The notes under the pieces were generated by a model. It was given only the letters and a program-made list of their open reading frames with translations. It was not told the origin of the DNA and made no database searches. This document shows, one piece after another, positions 31,601 through 46,600 of a stretch of DNA of 64,000 nt (position 1 is the stretch's first letter; every line of letters starts with the position of its first letter). Origin of the DNA: Pelodera strongyloides (lineage: Eukaryota; Nematoda; Chromadorea; Rhabditida; Rhabditidae); NCBI GenBank assembly GCA_036852015.1, contig JAANDG010000065.1, forward strand, positions 328,759 through 392,758, in the 5' to 3' direction. The position numbers and the translations under genes were made by a program.

Positions 31601-34600
31601 TGCTCACCTTGGAATACATGGCTACTGCCTGGACGGTCTCCGGTGCAAAGGCTCTTCGATCCCACACTACGGACATCTGATCCGTTTCGCCGACTTCACA
31701 GTATAACTCGTAGAGGCTATCGAGCACTTCCTGCAATAGTACAATATAAAACATAGAATTTATAGGCTATCCAGCACTTCCTAAATACTGGAGCATACAA
31801 ATAGCATACACACAATGAAGCACAATACAATGTAGTTTGAAAACCAACCATGTTCCGAGTAATATCTGGGGACAGCTCGGAAGTTTTCTTGAATTGGACA
31901 TCAGGGGTCAGACTCAACGGATGGACGAGAAGGGCCTGCTCTTCCAGGAGAAGCAGTCCACGATGCCACGAACGATGACGTGCGGATATGTACTGGAAAT
32001 AACAATACAATGGATTGAATGGATGGACGACGGAGCATAATACGGCTATATCGGACATCCGGCAATCGATGTTACACACTACAAATTACAAGACCATAAG
32101 ATAGACCAGAGCAACAATAAGTGTTAGTCGGAATACGAAGAAAACCTCAAAACCACTGTACCTTCAATAAGTACGGATCAAATCTGATGGGCGGATTGCA
32201 TCTACTAAACGTATCGAGAAGAACAGAAAGGACTGAAGTGGGTGCCGACGCCTGTACCAGATGGATCTGAAATAGAAACAACGATATTTGAAGATTTATT
32301 GATGATCGAAGATTTATTGATGTGATATTGCCATCGATATAACGAGTTCCATTTATTTGTGGTGGGGGGTCTAATAAGCTTCCCAGATAACCAAGTCACG
32401 TAAATCTAACATCAACGAAACATGAAACTCACCCCAGAAGACAAGAATGGCATGATCAACTTCTCCAGCGAAGACCGTTCTCTGTCCGACAAAGCCGACC
32501 AAATCGAGCAGAACAATGTGGTGAACACCGACGCTACCAGCGAGAGATCTAAACAAAGAACAAACATACGACATACGATTGCTGAGACTAGTGCCTAAGC
32601 ATCCGTGGTTTTTCGCGTGCACAAAAAATTCTCATTTCAACCCCCCATGTTAATTTTCCTTGAGAAAAATCTTCTAATAAAAAGTGCACTCCTGTATTTA
32701 TACAGAATGCACTACCCACTTACCAGTCACATTGAAGAGGAGGGCGCAGAATTTGTCGATCGCATCGGCCATATCGGTATGGCAAGCCTCGGCCAACAAC
32801 AACTTCACCTCCTCGAGCACGTCCGAGCTGCGACGCGACGATCCTTGAGCAAGAGGTTCACCGTCGCCAACTTCTACAAAACAGGACAATACAAGTACAG
32901 ATGGCTGGTTACGATCCACCACGTGTCACCAAAATAGTCCAAAACGCAATTCCGTTCGTTAATTAATTATCAAGAACTTCAACCGATTTTTTCGCTTTAA
33001 CCCTCGCTCGGGATGAATTTTCTCTGAGCGACAGTATTCTCTAGGCCTAGGCGTAAATGGAGTGGTGAAAACGGCCTCGGCAAATGATAATAACGATGAT
33101 GTAAAACACTAAAAAGAAAGTTAGGGCATGAACCATGAACATACCCTATACGGCAAAAACCTGAAGTGTAGTACTTACCCATCGCTTCATCATCAACTTC
33201 GGTCTTTGGTTCGACACAACCCGCTTGCGTTCCAGTTCCGTTTTCAGAACGCACTTCTTCCTAGAAAGAGAAAAATTTGAATCTTGACGCTTCAACACTT
33301 TCCCCTCATGTATACGAAAACACGACGAGACCAAACTTATTCAACCAGGAGGATTTCCAAGACTATAAAAAGAAACACACCTTTACAGTGTCATCAGCGC
33401 TGGGGGCGGAACTCATCTGCACGTCGGAACTTCCTGTGACAACATGAGCATGAACTGAGTCGACATCGGCTACAATAGAACATATTTACAGAGGATCTTC
33501 TGCCGGATAACACTAAAGTTTCAGTTTCAAAAGCAACATCTTAGCAGTATCATGGTTCATGGTCCCTACTTCATTAACTTTGTGTCTTAGATAGACTTGC
33601 TGAACTAACAAACATTATTATAGACAAGCTCAGAATACCTGCAGTGACTGCTTCCTTGAGTGTTCTCCAGAAAGTGGGTCCATCGGAACGAATGCGCTTA
33701 CCGCCATCACATGCTGAACAATACATGAATACATGCTTGCACAAGAGGCAATCTTTTGAACGTTTGTATTTTTTATATTTTCAATAAATGATTATTATTA
33801 TTCTTAAAGTGATGATCTCTGTTGAGTAATAGACACTCGCCATTCCCAAACTTGTATGGTTTGCAATCTTCGATGTCTAATTTAAAAAAGTTACGTAGTG
33901 ACGTGAATGCTATGCGATGTAGTCGTGTAATACACTACATGCAAAAACCAACAGAGCTTACATTCTTTCTTCACACTCTTCAAAAGCAGGAAAACAGCAT
34001 GACGGAGCCAGAATTGGTCACGCATTGGCGTCCAGTTGTGAAGACTAAACGCGCAGACAATAAAGTTAGATGAACAATGTAAGAAGATTCTAATCCTACA
34101 TGACCCTTCAGAGAGAAACAACGAAATTACACGGCTCTTCACAATCAATAGTAAAACGAAATTATACAAAATAAGAAAAAGGAAACGTTAAAAAGAAAAA
34201 CCTGAAAGTGAAGTGCAGTCTTCCAAGGGCTGAAGCCTCGATGTCTCTCTCCCAAACGGCCAAGAATTTGTTGCGCAATGTCTCTTCCTGAACTATTCAT
34301 ATTCCAAACAAAAATGTTCAACATATACTCCCCCAAATTAGTAAATCTATTGATCTTACTCGTAATACCATAATAAAAACCCAGAATCACCTACAGTACC
34401 CTATAGACTCAAGAAGAAATCAAGGCATTAAACAAGAGAAGTGAGTACGCTTTGAAACCCTTTGTTGAACAACCTTGAATAAAAGAGCGCGCTCTTGTGG
34501 GGTAAGTCTATGTATATGACGATCAGCTAATCACTCACCGCAAAGTACAATCCCCAATAAAAGGAATCATTGAGAAATTCGTTGCTCTTCCTCAACACCG

Positions 34601-37600
34601 GATTATCGTAGACGAACAATAACGTTTCCAAGTAGGACTTCATCAACTCTTGTGAGAATGACTAAAATTGGAATTTAGAACCGAAGTGGAAAAAATATCT
34701 TCAAGGAAGCGAGTTGACAGGAGTCGAACCAAATGGAATAAAGAAAAATAATTCAAAAAGAAAAAGGACCCACTGTTGGTTTCTTGAACCGAATGTCGAT
34801 CACCTTCATCATTAGTCTCATCAGATTCACACCGAGTGAGGCAGCAACTTGCTGGAAACAAATAATTAATTAATTAGGGATGCTGATGAACGCAATCTAA
34901 CATATGCAACCACGCAAAAAAACACCTGGAACAGTTAAGAGTCAATGTTTGATAACGTAAAACAACTCATTAGTCAGTACGACACAACTAAGTAACTAAT
35001 TAATTATGAGGATAACAACTTTCATTTCAGTCCGATAAAGCCCTGATTATGGTCTAGATCTATTGTATATTATCAGCTCATAGAGCAATATGTTATCCAA
35101 TTTCTATGAACATTCTAACATGACCATTCTAACTAACATTATATCTTTCAACATTCTGTTTATATATTTTAATCTTACCTCTTCACTAGTGGTCACAATT
35201 GAATGGACCATCTTCATGCACGCATCGATCACCTTCTCCGAGTCACTCTTTTCACACAACAAAGCCAGAGTGTGTGCCAAGTGCTGCAAATAATACAGTT
35301 AAATACGAATAATAATGAAGGTTTTTAGCAAGTTCGGTCACAAAACAATACCCTCCAACTCATTCCATAGAACAAGAGAACACATCGCTTAGATTTAAAG
35401 CGGTAAAACAACCGTTTTTGAGACGTGTATTCCCATGTAGTGTTGCAAACAGCTAAGCAATACTGCGCGACTTTCTATTCTAATTATTTGCATTTATTTG
35501 CATAGAACATATGGGAATGTCATTGTCCGGCAAACGTTACGTTACAACCGGTCGTCCCTCTTCTTAACATAGCTGAAAACTGCTACCTTCTTCTTCTCGT
35601 GTCCCATTTGACCCACCGTTGGCCGCAGTAATTCCAGAGCCACTATGATCACGTCAATACACCCTACAAGAACTTCCATTATATATGAAATTACTAACAT
35701 AATGTTATTAGAAAATAAAGTTGTCTGTAACCATCCTACCACTCTACAGAGTCTTGTGTAACAAGTTCGATTAACTGCACGTCATAAAAGCGTATCATGA
35801 AACATCGCCAATTGGCCACTGCAAGGAGGAATATAAAAGTTTAAAACCATAAGAGAATCTACCTTTGTCTTTCTCTTTCGACTCGGACTTTTGCACCATA
35901 TATACGTGTTCTTTGGCTAGCTTTCCCAGAACGTTTAGGTACAGCTCTGAAAGTAACTGATGTTGAAAGATAACAGTGAAAAGGGATTTAGAGTTGAACA
36001 GAACTGCCCATGCCATATATACAGTACAGTTGTATTAGGTAAGCATATTTACAATATACTCAACCATACTCAACGTTTATGAATAAAAAAAAGACAAGAC
36101 GACACTGATACCATTACGCTAATAATTTAAAATTTCAAACATTCACAATTGTCATCTTTAAAAAAAAAATAGAACATACGGTATCCAAGAACTTGGTCAA
36201 TGTATCCCGGCTGGCACGATCCTATAATGCGGAGAAGCGAGAAACTCATGTACACCACTTGCATATGAGCAGACGCGGTTCTGGAAACATGTACAACTTG
36301 TCACATGCTTTTTTAGGATAGTTTAGATGAATTATACAGAATTTTTTTGTATATCTCGTCCAATTAGCAAAAACAGTGCGCCAGCTAGATATTAATGTAC
36401 TTAGGCCATATTCAACACTTAGTTCCCCATGGGGAATTCCCCAAGATAATAATGTGCAGGACTTGAAACTGGAAAAAGGACAAGTAGCTGGCACGCATTA
36501 TACGCAACTCACTCACTTCTCATAGCTGTTGAACTGTTCTGCAATGTAAGTGCAAATGTTCTTGTTCAATTCATCCAGCTCGTCCAATCCACTACTCGAA
36601 CACTTGGTCTTCTTCATCAGGTTACTGACCACAGAGTTCACTATTCGTATAATCTAAACACGAACAATCAACAGGAAAATAAAAGGGCGATTGTTCGATT
36701 ATTGCTTTTCTAATAATTGTAACAGAGTCGCAAGATTCGTTCAATAACAGTAACTAATGTTACAGCAACCAACAGAAACGACCAACTAGTTCTTGGGGAT
36801 CTAGTCACCAAGTTAAGATCAAAACAAAATACGCTATATGAATACAAAACCCACCGGACCACTTCCACTCTTCAGGCACGCTGTGATCGCCTTCTGCAGA
36901 GGTTCAAGCGTCTTCACGCTCAAGTGTGGTGGCTGAAATGTACTAGTAAGATTAGCGAAACGATTCCCCACAACAACAACCAACCCAACCAAACAAACCA
37001 AATTCTGGCGCAAATCCTGTAAACCTTATTGCTAAACCAATACAGAAATCCTTCGTGAACACGGCGCATTAACCAACAACACGGCTGTAAATAATATCCA
37101 CATCCACCATTATATAACTAACAAATAGGGCGCTAAATTATTTACCATAGTCTGCACAAGTGTGACAATAACGTCGAGTGTGTGTGCGGCCTGTTGCATG
37201 GCGAACATCTGATCCTGATGACGGACTTGTTCTGCTGTTACCATTAGGTGCTTCTCCAACCTGAATTGCTTTCGTGATTTCTTGATGATTTTATAATTGA
37301 TCCCTACTTTGTACGGTACTAATTTTCACCTATAATTGTTTGCAAGTGAAACTGTAGAAGACTAAGACTAAAACACGACAAATAAACGGATTAGATACCG
37401 AAAATATACACAACTAACACCCAAGGCTACATTACTTTACTAATCTATTCTTCAAAAACCGAGAAAAAGTCTCACCAAGACAACTTGAGATCCAACGCGA
37501 CCGTCTCTCCCCATACTACTGGCTTCAAGGCAGCTCCGGAGCAAGGACATACTTCGCTTGTTCAGTTCGACACCAATCGGTTGTTGATTCTGTGGAAGTG

Positions 37601-40600
37601 ACGAAGGTGGCTGGAAAAAATTCAAATAACTCGCACTCGGGCGTCAACAAAATAAAAAAAGGGGTTTTGTTTTTCATTACCCACGAACTTACGATTTCAG
37701 TAATACTTGCACCATATAAACTGCGTCTTTGTTCTCTCACTACTTACCGTGGTTGCGAGTCGCAGAAGCATAGAAACCACGTATTCTGCATGTTCTCGTG
37801 CGACTCGCGAATTCGCCAAATCTTTCTCGCATCGAACAGGTCCTAGAAAGTAACATCATAACTTAGAAACACACAAACGTGTAAATGCACACAATGGCTA
37901 TTCTCAAGACTCCGACGCGCTCATTCACAAATCGAGTCAAAAAGAATAATAATAAACACTTAATTACAAAAGAGACATTCAGAATTCTGACATCACAACT
38001 CTCAGAAAATCCCACAAACCTCGCGGTTCTTCATCCGTCACTTCTTGTTTGGGAACGACCTCGTCCTCTCCAGTAGACTCCTTGTCTGATGTGGCCTTCA
38101 ACTTCTCCAAAACTGACTCCACCTGAAAAATAATTATTTTACTTAAAACATAAACTAATATGCTACGCAAAGATTAAATACAAAAAGAACCAAAACAACA
38201 CAAAACCTCGTTCTGCGCACAATAACGAAGCATATCAATACAGTAAGAAACAGTTTCTGGAGCGCTTATTTCTTATGACGGCTCAACTAACGACTAAACA
38301 TGAGAAGATTCCCCATTCAATTCCTCTCACCCTATCGTCCTCGGCCTCCTTGTCCTGTGATGACTGTTCCACTCTCTGATTGAGCAAGAGATCCCATTTG
38401 ATCACCATCTCACAAACTTCAAGGGCCAGACGACGACCGTCCGTCATCTAGACAAATTTAAATAAAAACATGTACCAACAAAGTTAACTTACAAAAGTGG
38501 TTCGGTAGACTCCTAACTGATAACAACAATATACATAGCCAAGAGAAAATAACGATAAAGCAGTGTAGTTTTTTGAAAACCCTTGGACATGTTCAAAATA
38601 CGTTATCGTTCTTAATCACTTTTCAAAGGGACAAAAAGCTTACCCCATAATGTGTCGTCAATTTGTTGAGAGCTCCGAGTAGACTGGGCAGGATGTCGTG
38701 TCGGACGTGGTAGTAGACACGGTAGTTTCGACACACCATGTAGCTACAAACAACTGAGGTGAGAGTGAAAAACAAAAACTCAATCAACTAAGCGCAACAA
38801 ACATTCACAACAAAAGCGTAATGCTTCATGCTTTGCAAATATTTGTATTATCCATGAATTGAAAGTGAAGCTACTATGTCAAATGAGTCCAAACTCAAAA
38901 CTCTGCCAAGTAAAATAGGGCAACTTCAAGCTATTATAGGCTAACTCACATGCAGTGGTAAATATGCGACTGATTGTGCGTCTCTTCCGATAGAACCTTC
39001 TTCACCGCAGTTAGAAGTTGTCCGTAGCTGAAACGAGTCAAATTCTGTAATTTGTCGAATTGGCGCTGGCACGTTAGTTGACAACTACCCCAACACTAAA
39101 AAAAACATAATGATCACTAAATGTTGTCAGCTTTCAACTTTGTCACTTACTAGTTACGTAATGTTGAATACGAGTCATGGTTATTTTCCAACTTTTTTAA
39201 GTATTTCCTCACCCGTCCTCCATTCTGACTGGCACGGCAGGGGTGATCACATCAATCGCCTTCTTCACCACGTCACGGTTGTCTGTCGCATAAGCGGTCA
39301 TCAACGAGTGATATACCTACAGGAAAGCACTTTAGCTGCTTGCCATAAAATGGAACTAAGGAAACCTCTAACTACTTAAACAACCCCTACGTTTTGTAGA
39401 AATTTGATTATTTGCACACTAAGCTTAATTAAATTCAAGCATACGGCCTACGTTGCCATCGGACGAAAACTCCAACAAACCTGCAGCACAATCTTCCTGT
39501 TGATGGTAAACTTCTCGACAATGTATGCCAGAAGGAGGTGCGCGGAGAATTTGATGGTCACATCCTGGGTGGGCTGATTCAGACATGGCCATGCTAAAAG
39601 CATGAAACTGCGCAGACGCTGGCCTTGTTTCCTTCAAAAGGCAACTGCTCATAAGGAATTATATAAAATGTAATATATTAGTAACATAGTAACACCTGCA
39701 TACTCAAGAAAGAGCGCTTTTTATATGGGGGTGACAATGGACAAGAGGTTATAGTGACTATAAACATATCTAATTTAATTATAAAACCTTTCTAACACAT
39801 ACCTCGAATTATCATGAATATGTTGCGGAGCGTGTTGCACAAAAACAGTGGCCAATTGGAATGTGACGACCATCATACGATCCGACATACTTTTGCGGCA
39901 CTGGTTAATTACCTAAACAACACTTGTCAAGGTAGTCATTGTGCAGATTCAAGTGAAGAATTGGTCCAAGCCCTGACGCTACCAAAAGGCAAAAAAAGCG
40001 AAGCCATAAAACAAGAGCGTTTGCGTAACAAAAGTAGTAAACGCACCTTCTCGAACCTGACCACTATATTTCTGTCCATCTTCTCTGCGTCCTCTTCACC
40101 CTCACCATCTCCCTCTTTGTCCTTCTCCTTCTGCGACTCATCACTCTCCTTTGCACCAGGTGCAAGGGAAGCAGATATACACAGAGGTCCAACCACTTTG
40201 TCGACGTCGAATCTTAAATAAACTCAAATATATCACAACATCACATACCTCATTTCCATTTCAAGCCACGCTGCTTCCAACCGATAGTATTGCAGATACC
40301 GAAATCACCATGGTATCAACAATATTGGAAAGTATGCATACCTCTCGAGCGCATACTGGATGCATGGAATGATGAGATACTGTAGCACCTTGACAACACC
40401 CAGGTCCATGGTGGTCTCCTGGGGATTGTTGAGGAACTTGTCCATCACCATGAAGAAGGCCTGACGACGCCATTCAATTGGATACACCTAAAGAATCAAG
40501 TCAACACAACCCACTTAGAAGTTGTACAAAACGAACCACCAGTAACATTTGAATTCCACCGACCCATAGAACTAAAGTGGTTGAAACATCTAGTTTTCTA

Positions 40601-43600
40601 CATTCACGTAATCTCACAAATAAGTTCAGAAAACGACATACTATATGACTCTGGTCTCCAACCGCGCAGCGCACCCCCAGCCAGGGGCGCTCGCCCCTTC
40701 TTTTTGCCCCCCTACGCGGCTGGCCGGTGCCCCCCTACGCGGCTGGCCGGTGCCCCCCTACGCGGCTGGCCGGTGCCCCCCCCCTACGCGGCTGGCCGGT
40801 GCCCCCCTACGCGGCTGGCCGGTGCCCCCCTGCGCGGTTAGCCCTCCAAGGCAAAAATAAAAAGACAGACCACATCGGCAAAACAAATGCACCGAGCAGG
40901 AATCGAACCTATGAAATTCACTCATGTTCTGGAGCCAGCGCCTTACACCACTCGGCCATAAAGCGCATGTCTAATAATCGAAAAGAAACATTGGGTGGTG
41001 AAGCGGATATAGTCGAAATTGCGCGGGTGGGTGCGCGGTTGGCTGGGGGCCCCCTGCGCGGTTGGCTGGGGGTGCGCTGCGCGGTTGAGGACCAGAGCCC
41101 CGAGGCACCGTGCACCCAGCCGCGTAGTTTGCAAACTACGCGGCTGGCCGGGGCCCCTCTGCGCGATACGCGGCTGGCTACGCCCGCACTCCAATTTGCG
41201 CGGCTGGCTACGCGTGCACTCCAATTTGCGCGGCTGGGTACGCGGTGCGCTGCGCACCCAGGAACGTAGGATCCTGGTGTGTACGATCGACGATCAACTA
41301 TATTCAATGAACAAGTCTTACCGGGATCACCTCCTTCTCGAGGAACTGACGCACAAATGTGAAATCGGTGACATAATGTCCAATAAAGCACGTCATCACT
41401 TCGAACAGCAATTCCATGTCGTTATAATTAGACCTAAAACTGATTTTTAAACCACTCGTTTCCAACATGTTTATCGAACGACCGCTTGGTAATATTACTT
41501 CGTGTTCCATCACACATTCGAAAATTATACGAAAAATAACAAATCTCAGAAAAACAACCATGTGCACACATAAACTAACCTGAGGTAACGCAGCATGCAC
41601 GTGACCACCAATTTCGGAACTTTGTATTTCGTCAAGTGAAGCATTTGCTGAAAAAACAACTTTCATGATTCTCAAATAAAAAGAAAGAGACACAGAAACC
41701 TTAATTGATAAAGAGCTTGAACAAATAATAGTTCAGTATATTGTGAAAGTGTAAAGTGATATTATAACCCTCACCACGTGTATCTTCTCCTCCTTTCCAG
41801 TTGTCTCCAGCGGCTTGACCAAATGTCTCAACTTGAAATCCGTCGATTTCCATACCTATAATTCACAGATGAAACCAAACTGTATAAAACGTATGACAAA
41901 TTCTATGGGTTGCAGTATCTTCCCTAACACGCACCGCATTAGCATACCAAATCAGGGTTATAAATTAGTAAAACAGCGACAGTCGGTTTATTTCCACTGC
42001 ACCTTTTCTTACATCGTCTCTTCAGGATAATAACCAATTTATGACTGCTAAGCAAGGTTGGTTTGCTAATTACTCGCGACTGACCGCCTAAGTCAGACCT
42101 ACAACCATCAAGTTTGTAGAATCCCAATACACCACACCTCCAGTTTTCTCAATATCGGTACCTCCTTTTTAAGAGCGAATATGGTAAGCAAGATCGATGT
42201 GGACGACCTCATCGTGCGACTTCTCAACGTCGGATCTCCCGGCTGCTCCCTGGTTAAGACCGTCAAGGAGTCCGAGATCATAGCACTATGTCAGATGGCA
42301 AAGTGAGTCTCGTTTCACAGAACAGAGTGGGAATACTTGGTTATGATTATGATACGATTAGGCACTAATTAGGTATCCTTGCTCATAAAGTCAATTTCTT
42401 AGGGAGGTGTTCCTGTCGCAAGGATCTCTCATCGAAGTCGATCCACCGATTAAAATTTGCGGAGACACCCACGGTCAGTACGCAGGTAAGCGGTATTCAC
42501 ATATACTAGGCAATAACAAGTAACAAACATCCTAAACCACGAGACGACTCAAGCAACCCAAATTCTATTGCAGACGTTCTTCGTCTCTTTGATCGAGGAA
42601 ACTTCCCGCCTGCATCCAACTACCTCTTTCTTGGGGACTACGTGGACCGCGGACACCAGAGTTTAGAAACCATATGCCTCTTCTTCTGTTACAAGGTGAG
42701 CTCGACGTACAATATTCTGAATACCCTACTAAGATTGTATGTTCACGCTCTTCAAACAATCCATCCCAATGTTCAGGTGCGATATCCTGGCAACTTCTTC
42801 ATTCTGCGTGGAAATCACGAGTGTTCCCCCATTAATCGTGTCTACGGGTTCTTTGAGGAAGTGAATCGGCGGTACCAGAGTCTCCGTCTCTGGCAGATGT
42901 TTCAGGTAGGAATGTGTTATACACAAGCACCTTCATAACAACTCACTTAGGTTCTCCAACATTTAAAAGCAAGACCTCCTCTTTCAGGATGTGTTCAACA
43001 CTCTCCCCTTCTGTGGTCTAGTCGCTGGCAAGATCTTGTGCATGCACGGAGGACTGAGTCCGAAACTTAAAAGTCTCGACCAATTGAGACAGATCGCCCG
43101 ACCTGTCGATCCTCCGAATCCTTCACTTCACATCGATTTGCTCTGGTCGGATCCAGATCAATGGACCAAGGTTTGTAGTGCAGCGTTGTTGCACACAGCC
43201 ACTTATACAGGAGAAACCAAAATCCTTAAAATACTTGCTGGAACTGACCCCGTTTCAGGGTTGGCAGCCCAATACTCGAGGAGTTTCTTACATCTTCGGC
43301 CCGGATGTGGTCACCGACATGTGCAATGCACTGGACATCGACATGGTGGCACGTGCGCATCAAGTCGTTCAGGACGGATACGAGTTCTTTGCAAACAGAA
43401 AATTGGTGGGATATTTAGACACGAAGCTTTTCCAGCCAAACTTTATAAACTAAATCCCCACCGCACGACATGGCATGGGAGGTTAATATATTAATTTGCA
43501 GGTGACAATCTTCTCGGCCCCTCACTACTGTGGACAGTTCGATAATGCCGCTGCCATGTTCAATGTGGACGAGAACCTAGTCTGCTCATTCCAGGTAGAT

Positions 43601-46600
43601 AATCAAGTACATTTGTTAGTGAAAACAAGCATAAGTTCCCAATTACCACATAACACCTCACTATTTTCAGATCCTGAGACCGTCCGTCAAGGCCGTCAAA
43701 GCAGCGCAAACAGCTCAGAAATAGAAATGATCACAACTAATAAGTGTTAAAACCATACGGACAGAGATAAACGTTAATTCTAAAAGTTTCGTTGAATTCC
43801 TCAAAAACAAAGTGTAAATGATTGTGCTCGTAAGAAGTCCAAATAGCACTGCCTTCCCTTGTCATACACTGAATGAAAAACGTGTTCCTGCTAAAATCTC
43901 ACAATCTCACAAGCTCACCTGTCTCAGCTTCTCGATAAGTTCCTTGGCATCAGCAAACCACTCCGGGTCCTCTCTTGAGCATCGATCAATGAGACAGAGA
44001 ACGAGTAATTCACATTCGGCAAAGAGTTGTTCAGTTGGAGGAGAGGCGGGTTCCAGCCACTCACGACATCCTGGATCCGAAGAAGCCTGAAGATAATAAC
44101 TGTTAGTCCACAAGCATGCTGAATACACAAAGAACACTATCACCCAACACCGAGATGAGGGTTAAGGCATATGCTAAAACCCACCACCATTCGTCCTTCC
44201 AGAAGGTTATAAAGAATCTCCGGATTCTCTGTCAGTGTCTTTCTCAATTCGGCTGCTTCGGGAGGTTTTATCAGTCTTCTGATTAGTGCACGCCGACCGG
44301 GACTAAATTCATCAATATTTAAAAATACTTTTAATTTCGGTTTTTACTTGTCAGTGTGATCTCATTCAATCATAATTCTATTCTGTTTCGAGTTATAACA
44401 AAACGAAGTGTCGGAAACAGTAGAAAAAAGTTAGTAGGACTTGAAGATTGCATATTTCACAAGGTTTACAAGAAAATATGAGCCGAATTAGAGTTAAATT
44501 CTAATTTGCATAAGATCAGAGAAGCGAAAATCTGTGTCGCAAGTAAAAACCGAAGTTTAGACAATAATTTTTAAACCAGCACAATTTCCGTAACAGTTTG
44601 TCTATAAGGTAAGGTACCAACTTCTTTTTAAGATGTAGAATAGTTTACTCACTTGGAAATGCTCTCCTTTGAAATGAAGAAGTAAATCGTATCCAGCGGA
44701 TGTTTGCACAGGAACTTCAATAGAACATTCTCCCATTTCAATGGACGCTAGAATAATAATTTGTAGAAACGTTCATAAACAAAGACAAACAGGATCAGTA
44801 TAACTCTAGAGATACAACCAAAAAAAAGAAAGACAAAACTCACGTCAACGCAATATTCAAAGTCGATCTTTGCAATAAAACTGCAGACGAGCGGGAGGCA
44901 GTCCACACCGAAACGATCATTCTAGAATAGGACAATAAATATTCAAGCAAATTAATATACACGAGCCAATGGAACGGTGTAATACATACTTTCCACAAAA
45001 CGAGGTTTTCCGAACATTATATTCACGAACAGAAACTAGTCTAACCTGTGCGAGAAGATGACAAATCGATAAGAGAGTGTGCATATCATCCACAGTTCTT
45101 TCCAAAGGAAGTCCGCTATTCGGACCACGGACACTCGGACAATCTCCATCCCAACGCAGCAACTGGTTCTAAACATTCAAAAAATATGACAATAATATGA
45201 GTTAGGTTATCTGATTCATTTGGGGAACCCCTGGTATAGGAATGTCGAAGACCTCAACAAAACACTCTTAATTTGACACAATTGTAGAAACCATATTAGC
45301 AGTGGAGAACGGAATCTCATCGTTCGGAATCTCACTGTATGTTTTACCACCCTTCAGATACTGTTGAATAAAGGAGGAAGCAAATTTGGAAGATATAAGT
45401 GAATAAATTCAACAAACTAACATGAATATACCATATGTAATACGGTAACCCCGTTTCGACCCTTCGCATACGAGGATTTTGCCACCGTTGGGTCTCATCA
45501 GTGCGATGACGGTAGGCTTAGGCAGTGAGTGAAAGAAAGGTAAAGTAGATATTGAGAAAGGGATAGAGAGACAAAGGTTATAGAGTATGTAAAGAAACAT
45601 ATAAGGTTATAGAGTAAAAGGGTACAAAATTAATAGTAAAAACCGAATAAGAAACTAACCTTTATACCGCGGTGTAATAGTACCTGAATATCCTTACAAA
45701 AAGGGACAAGTAGAGAATAAATAAACAAAGCAGAAGAAAGTATAAAACTAACCTTGTATTGTATATGTCCTCAAGCCTCAAAATAACTAGGTAGGAATAT
45801 ATCAATAAGTAAGAGTACTACGAAAGGGTATGGAGCAATGCAAGACGAGAGCAATGGGAAAGGATGTAGTGTGTAGTATTGATTGGGTAAGAGTGCATGA
45901 CATAAACCTAGTGTTAGAATATGTAGGTAAAGTTTATGAACTATGTGGTCTGTTGAAAAGAATTAGTATTCATAAATGAAAATATAATGTCGTAGATTAT
46001 TGTTACAAAGTTATGCATAATAGGGAAGAATTGACAGAAATGCAAAATTAAATGTTGTCGACCCAACTGTTGAGACTTTTAGTAGAGGTATCGTATTTAA
46101 GACTAATAATAGGGTACTTATTAAATGATTTTTTGATAGTTTTGAGTACGACGTCTTTGGGTAATTGTTGGAGAGCAGCTTGATAATGAATGAATGGATT
46201 TTGGATTTGAAAGAAATAAGCTGGGAAGTGCATCTATGAATACGTATTACTTCACCTTGGATACAGTTTACTTTAATATGGTCAATATATGACTGTCATA
46301 CATAGGAAATCTTATAACGTCAAAACTATAATCATCAGTTTTATTGTATAATGATAGTCAATTATGTGTAGACCTAATAAGGGCGAGATCGAGAAAGGGA
46401 GCGGAGGAATCAAAAGTATTGGCCGCTTCGAGAATGAGCGAGCTAGGATAGATGGAATCAAGTGTATCGAGAATGTTATCATCATTATAGAAAATAGCTA
46501 TGTCATCCATATATCTGAACATGGACAACTTATAGAGGGAAGAATTCAAAAGCTTTTAAAGTATTTAAATTCAATCATACAAAGAGTTAAATCAGCAAGT

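Larger units (their letters stand above)
26400..32300 (-). other. TRRAP: TRRAP FAT region
   Basis: Exons collinear with the human FAT domain: [20 protein letters not shown] near 31.9 kb, [20 protein letters not shown] with VVWDRRAF near 31.7 kb (human LDSLAELYSLLQEEDMWAGL), ECKAAKYIG near 28.05 kb (human SRKYLAKV) and [14 protein letters not shown] near 27.05 kb (human YPQAVYFPIRTL). Boundaries are approximate. Confidence 0.8.

Noticed and set aside
40888..40973. Functional leucine tRNA gene
   Set aside because: A and B boxes are good, but acceptor and T stems do not pair and no normal anticodon loop forms.
40581..41391. Pro/Ala/Arg-rich reading frames
   Set aside because: They are translations of GC-rich minisatellite units in a TRRAP intron.
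45409..45600. 63-codon frame duplicated exactly at 50083-50274
   Set aside because: It recurs only because the pseudo-LTR is duplicated. It lies in the element's 3' UTR, past the RT, and resembles no protein.
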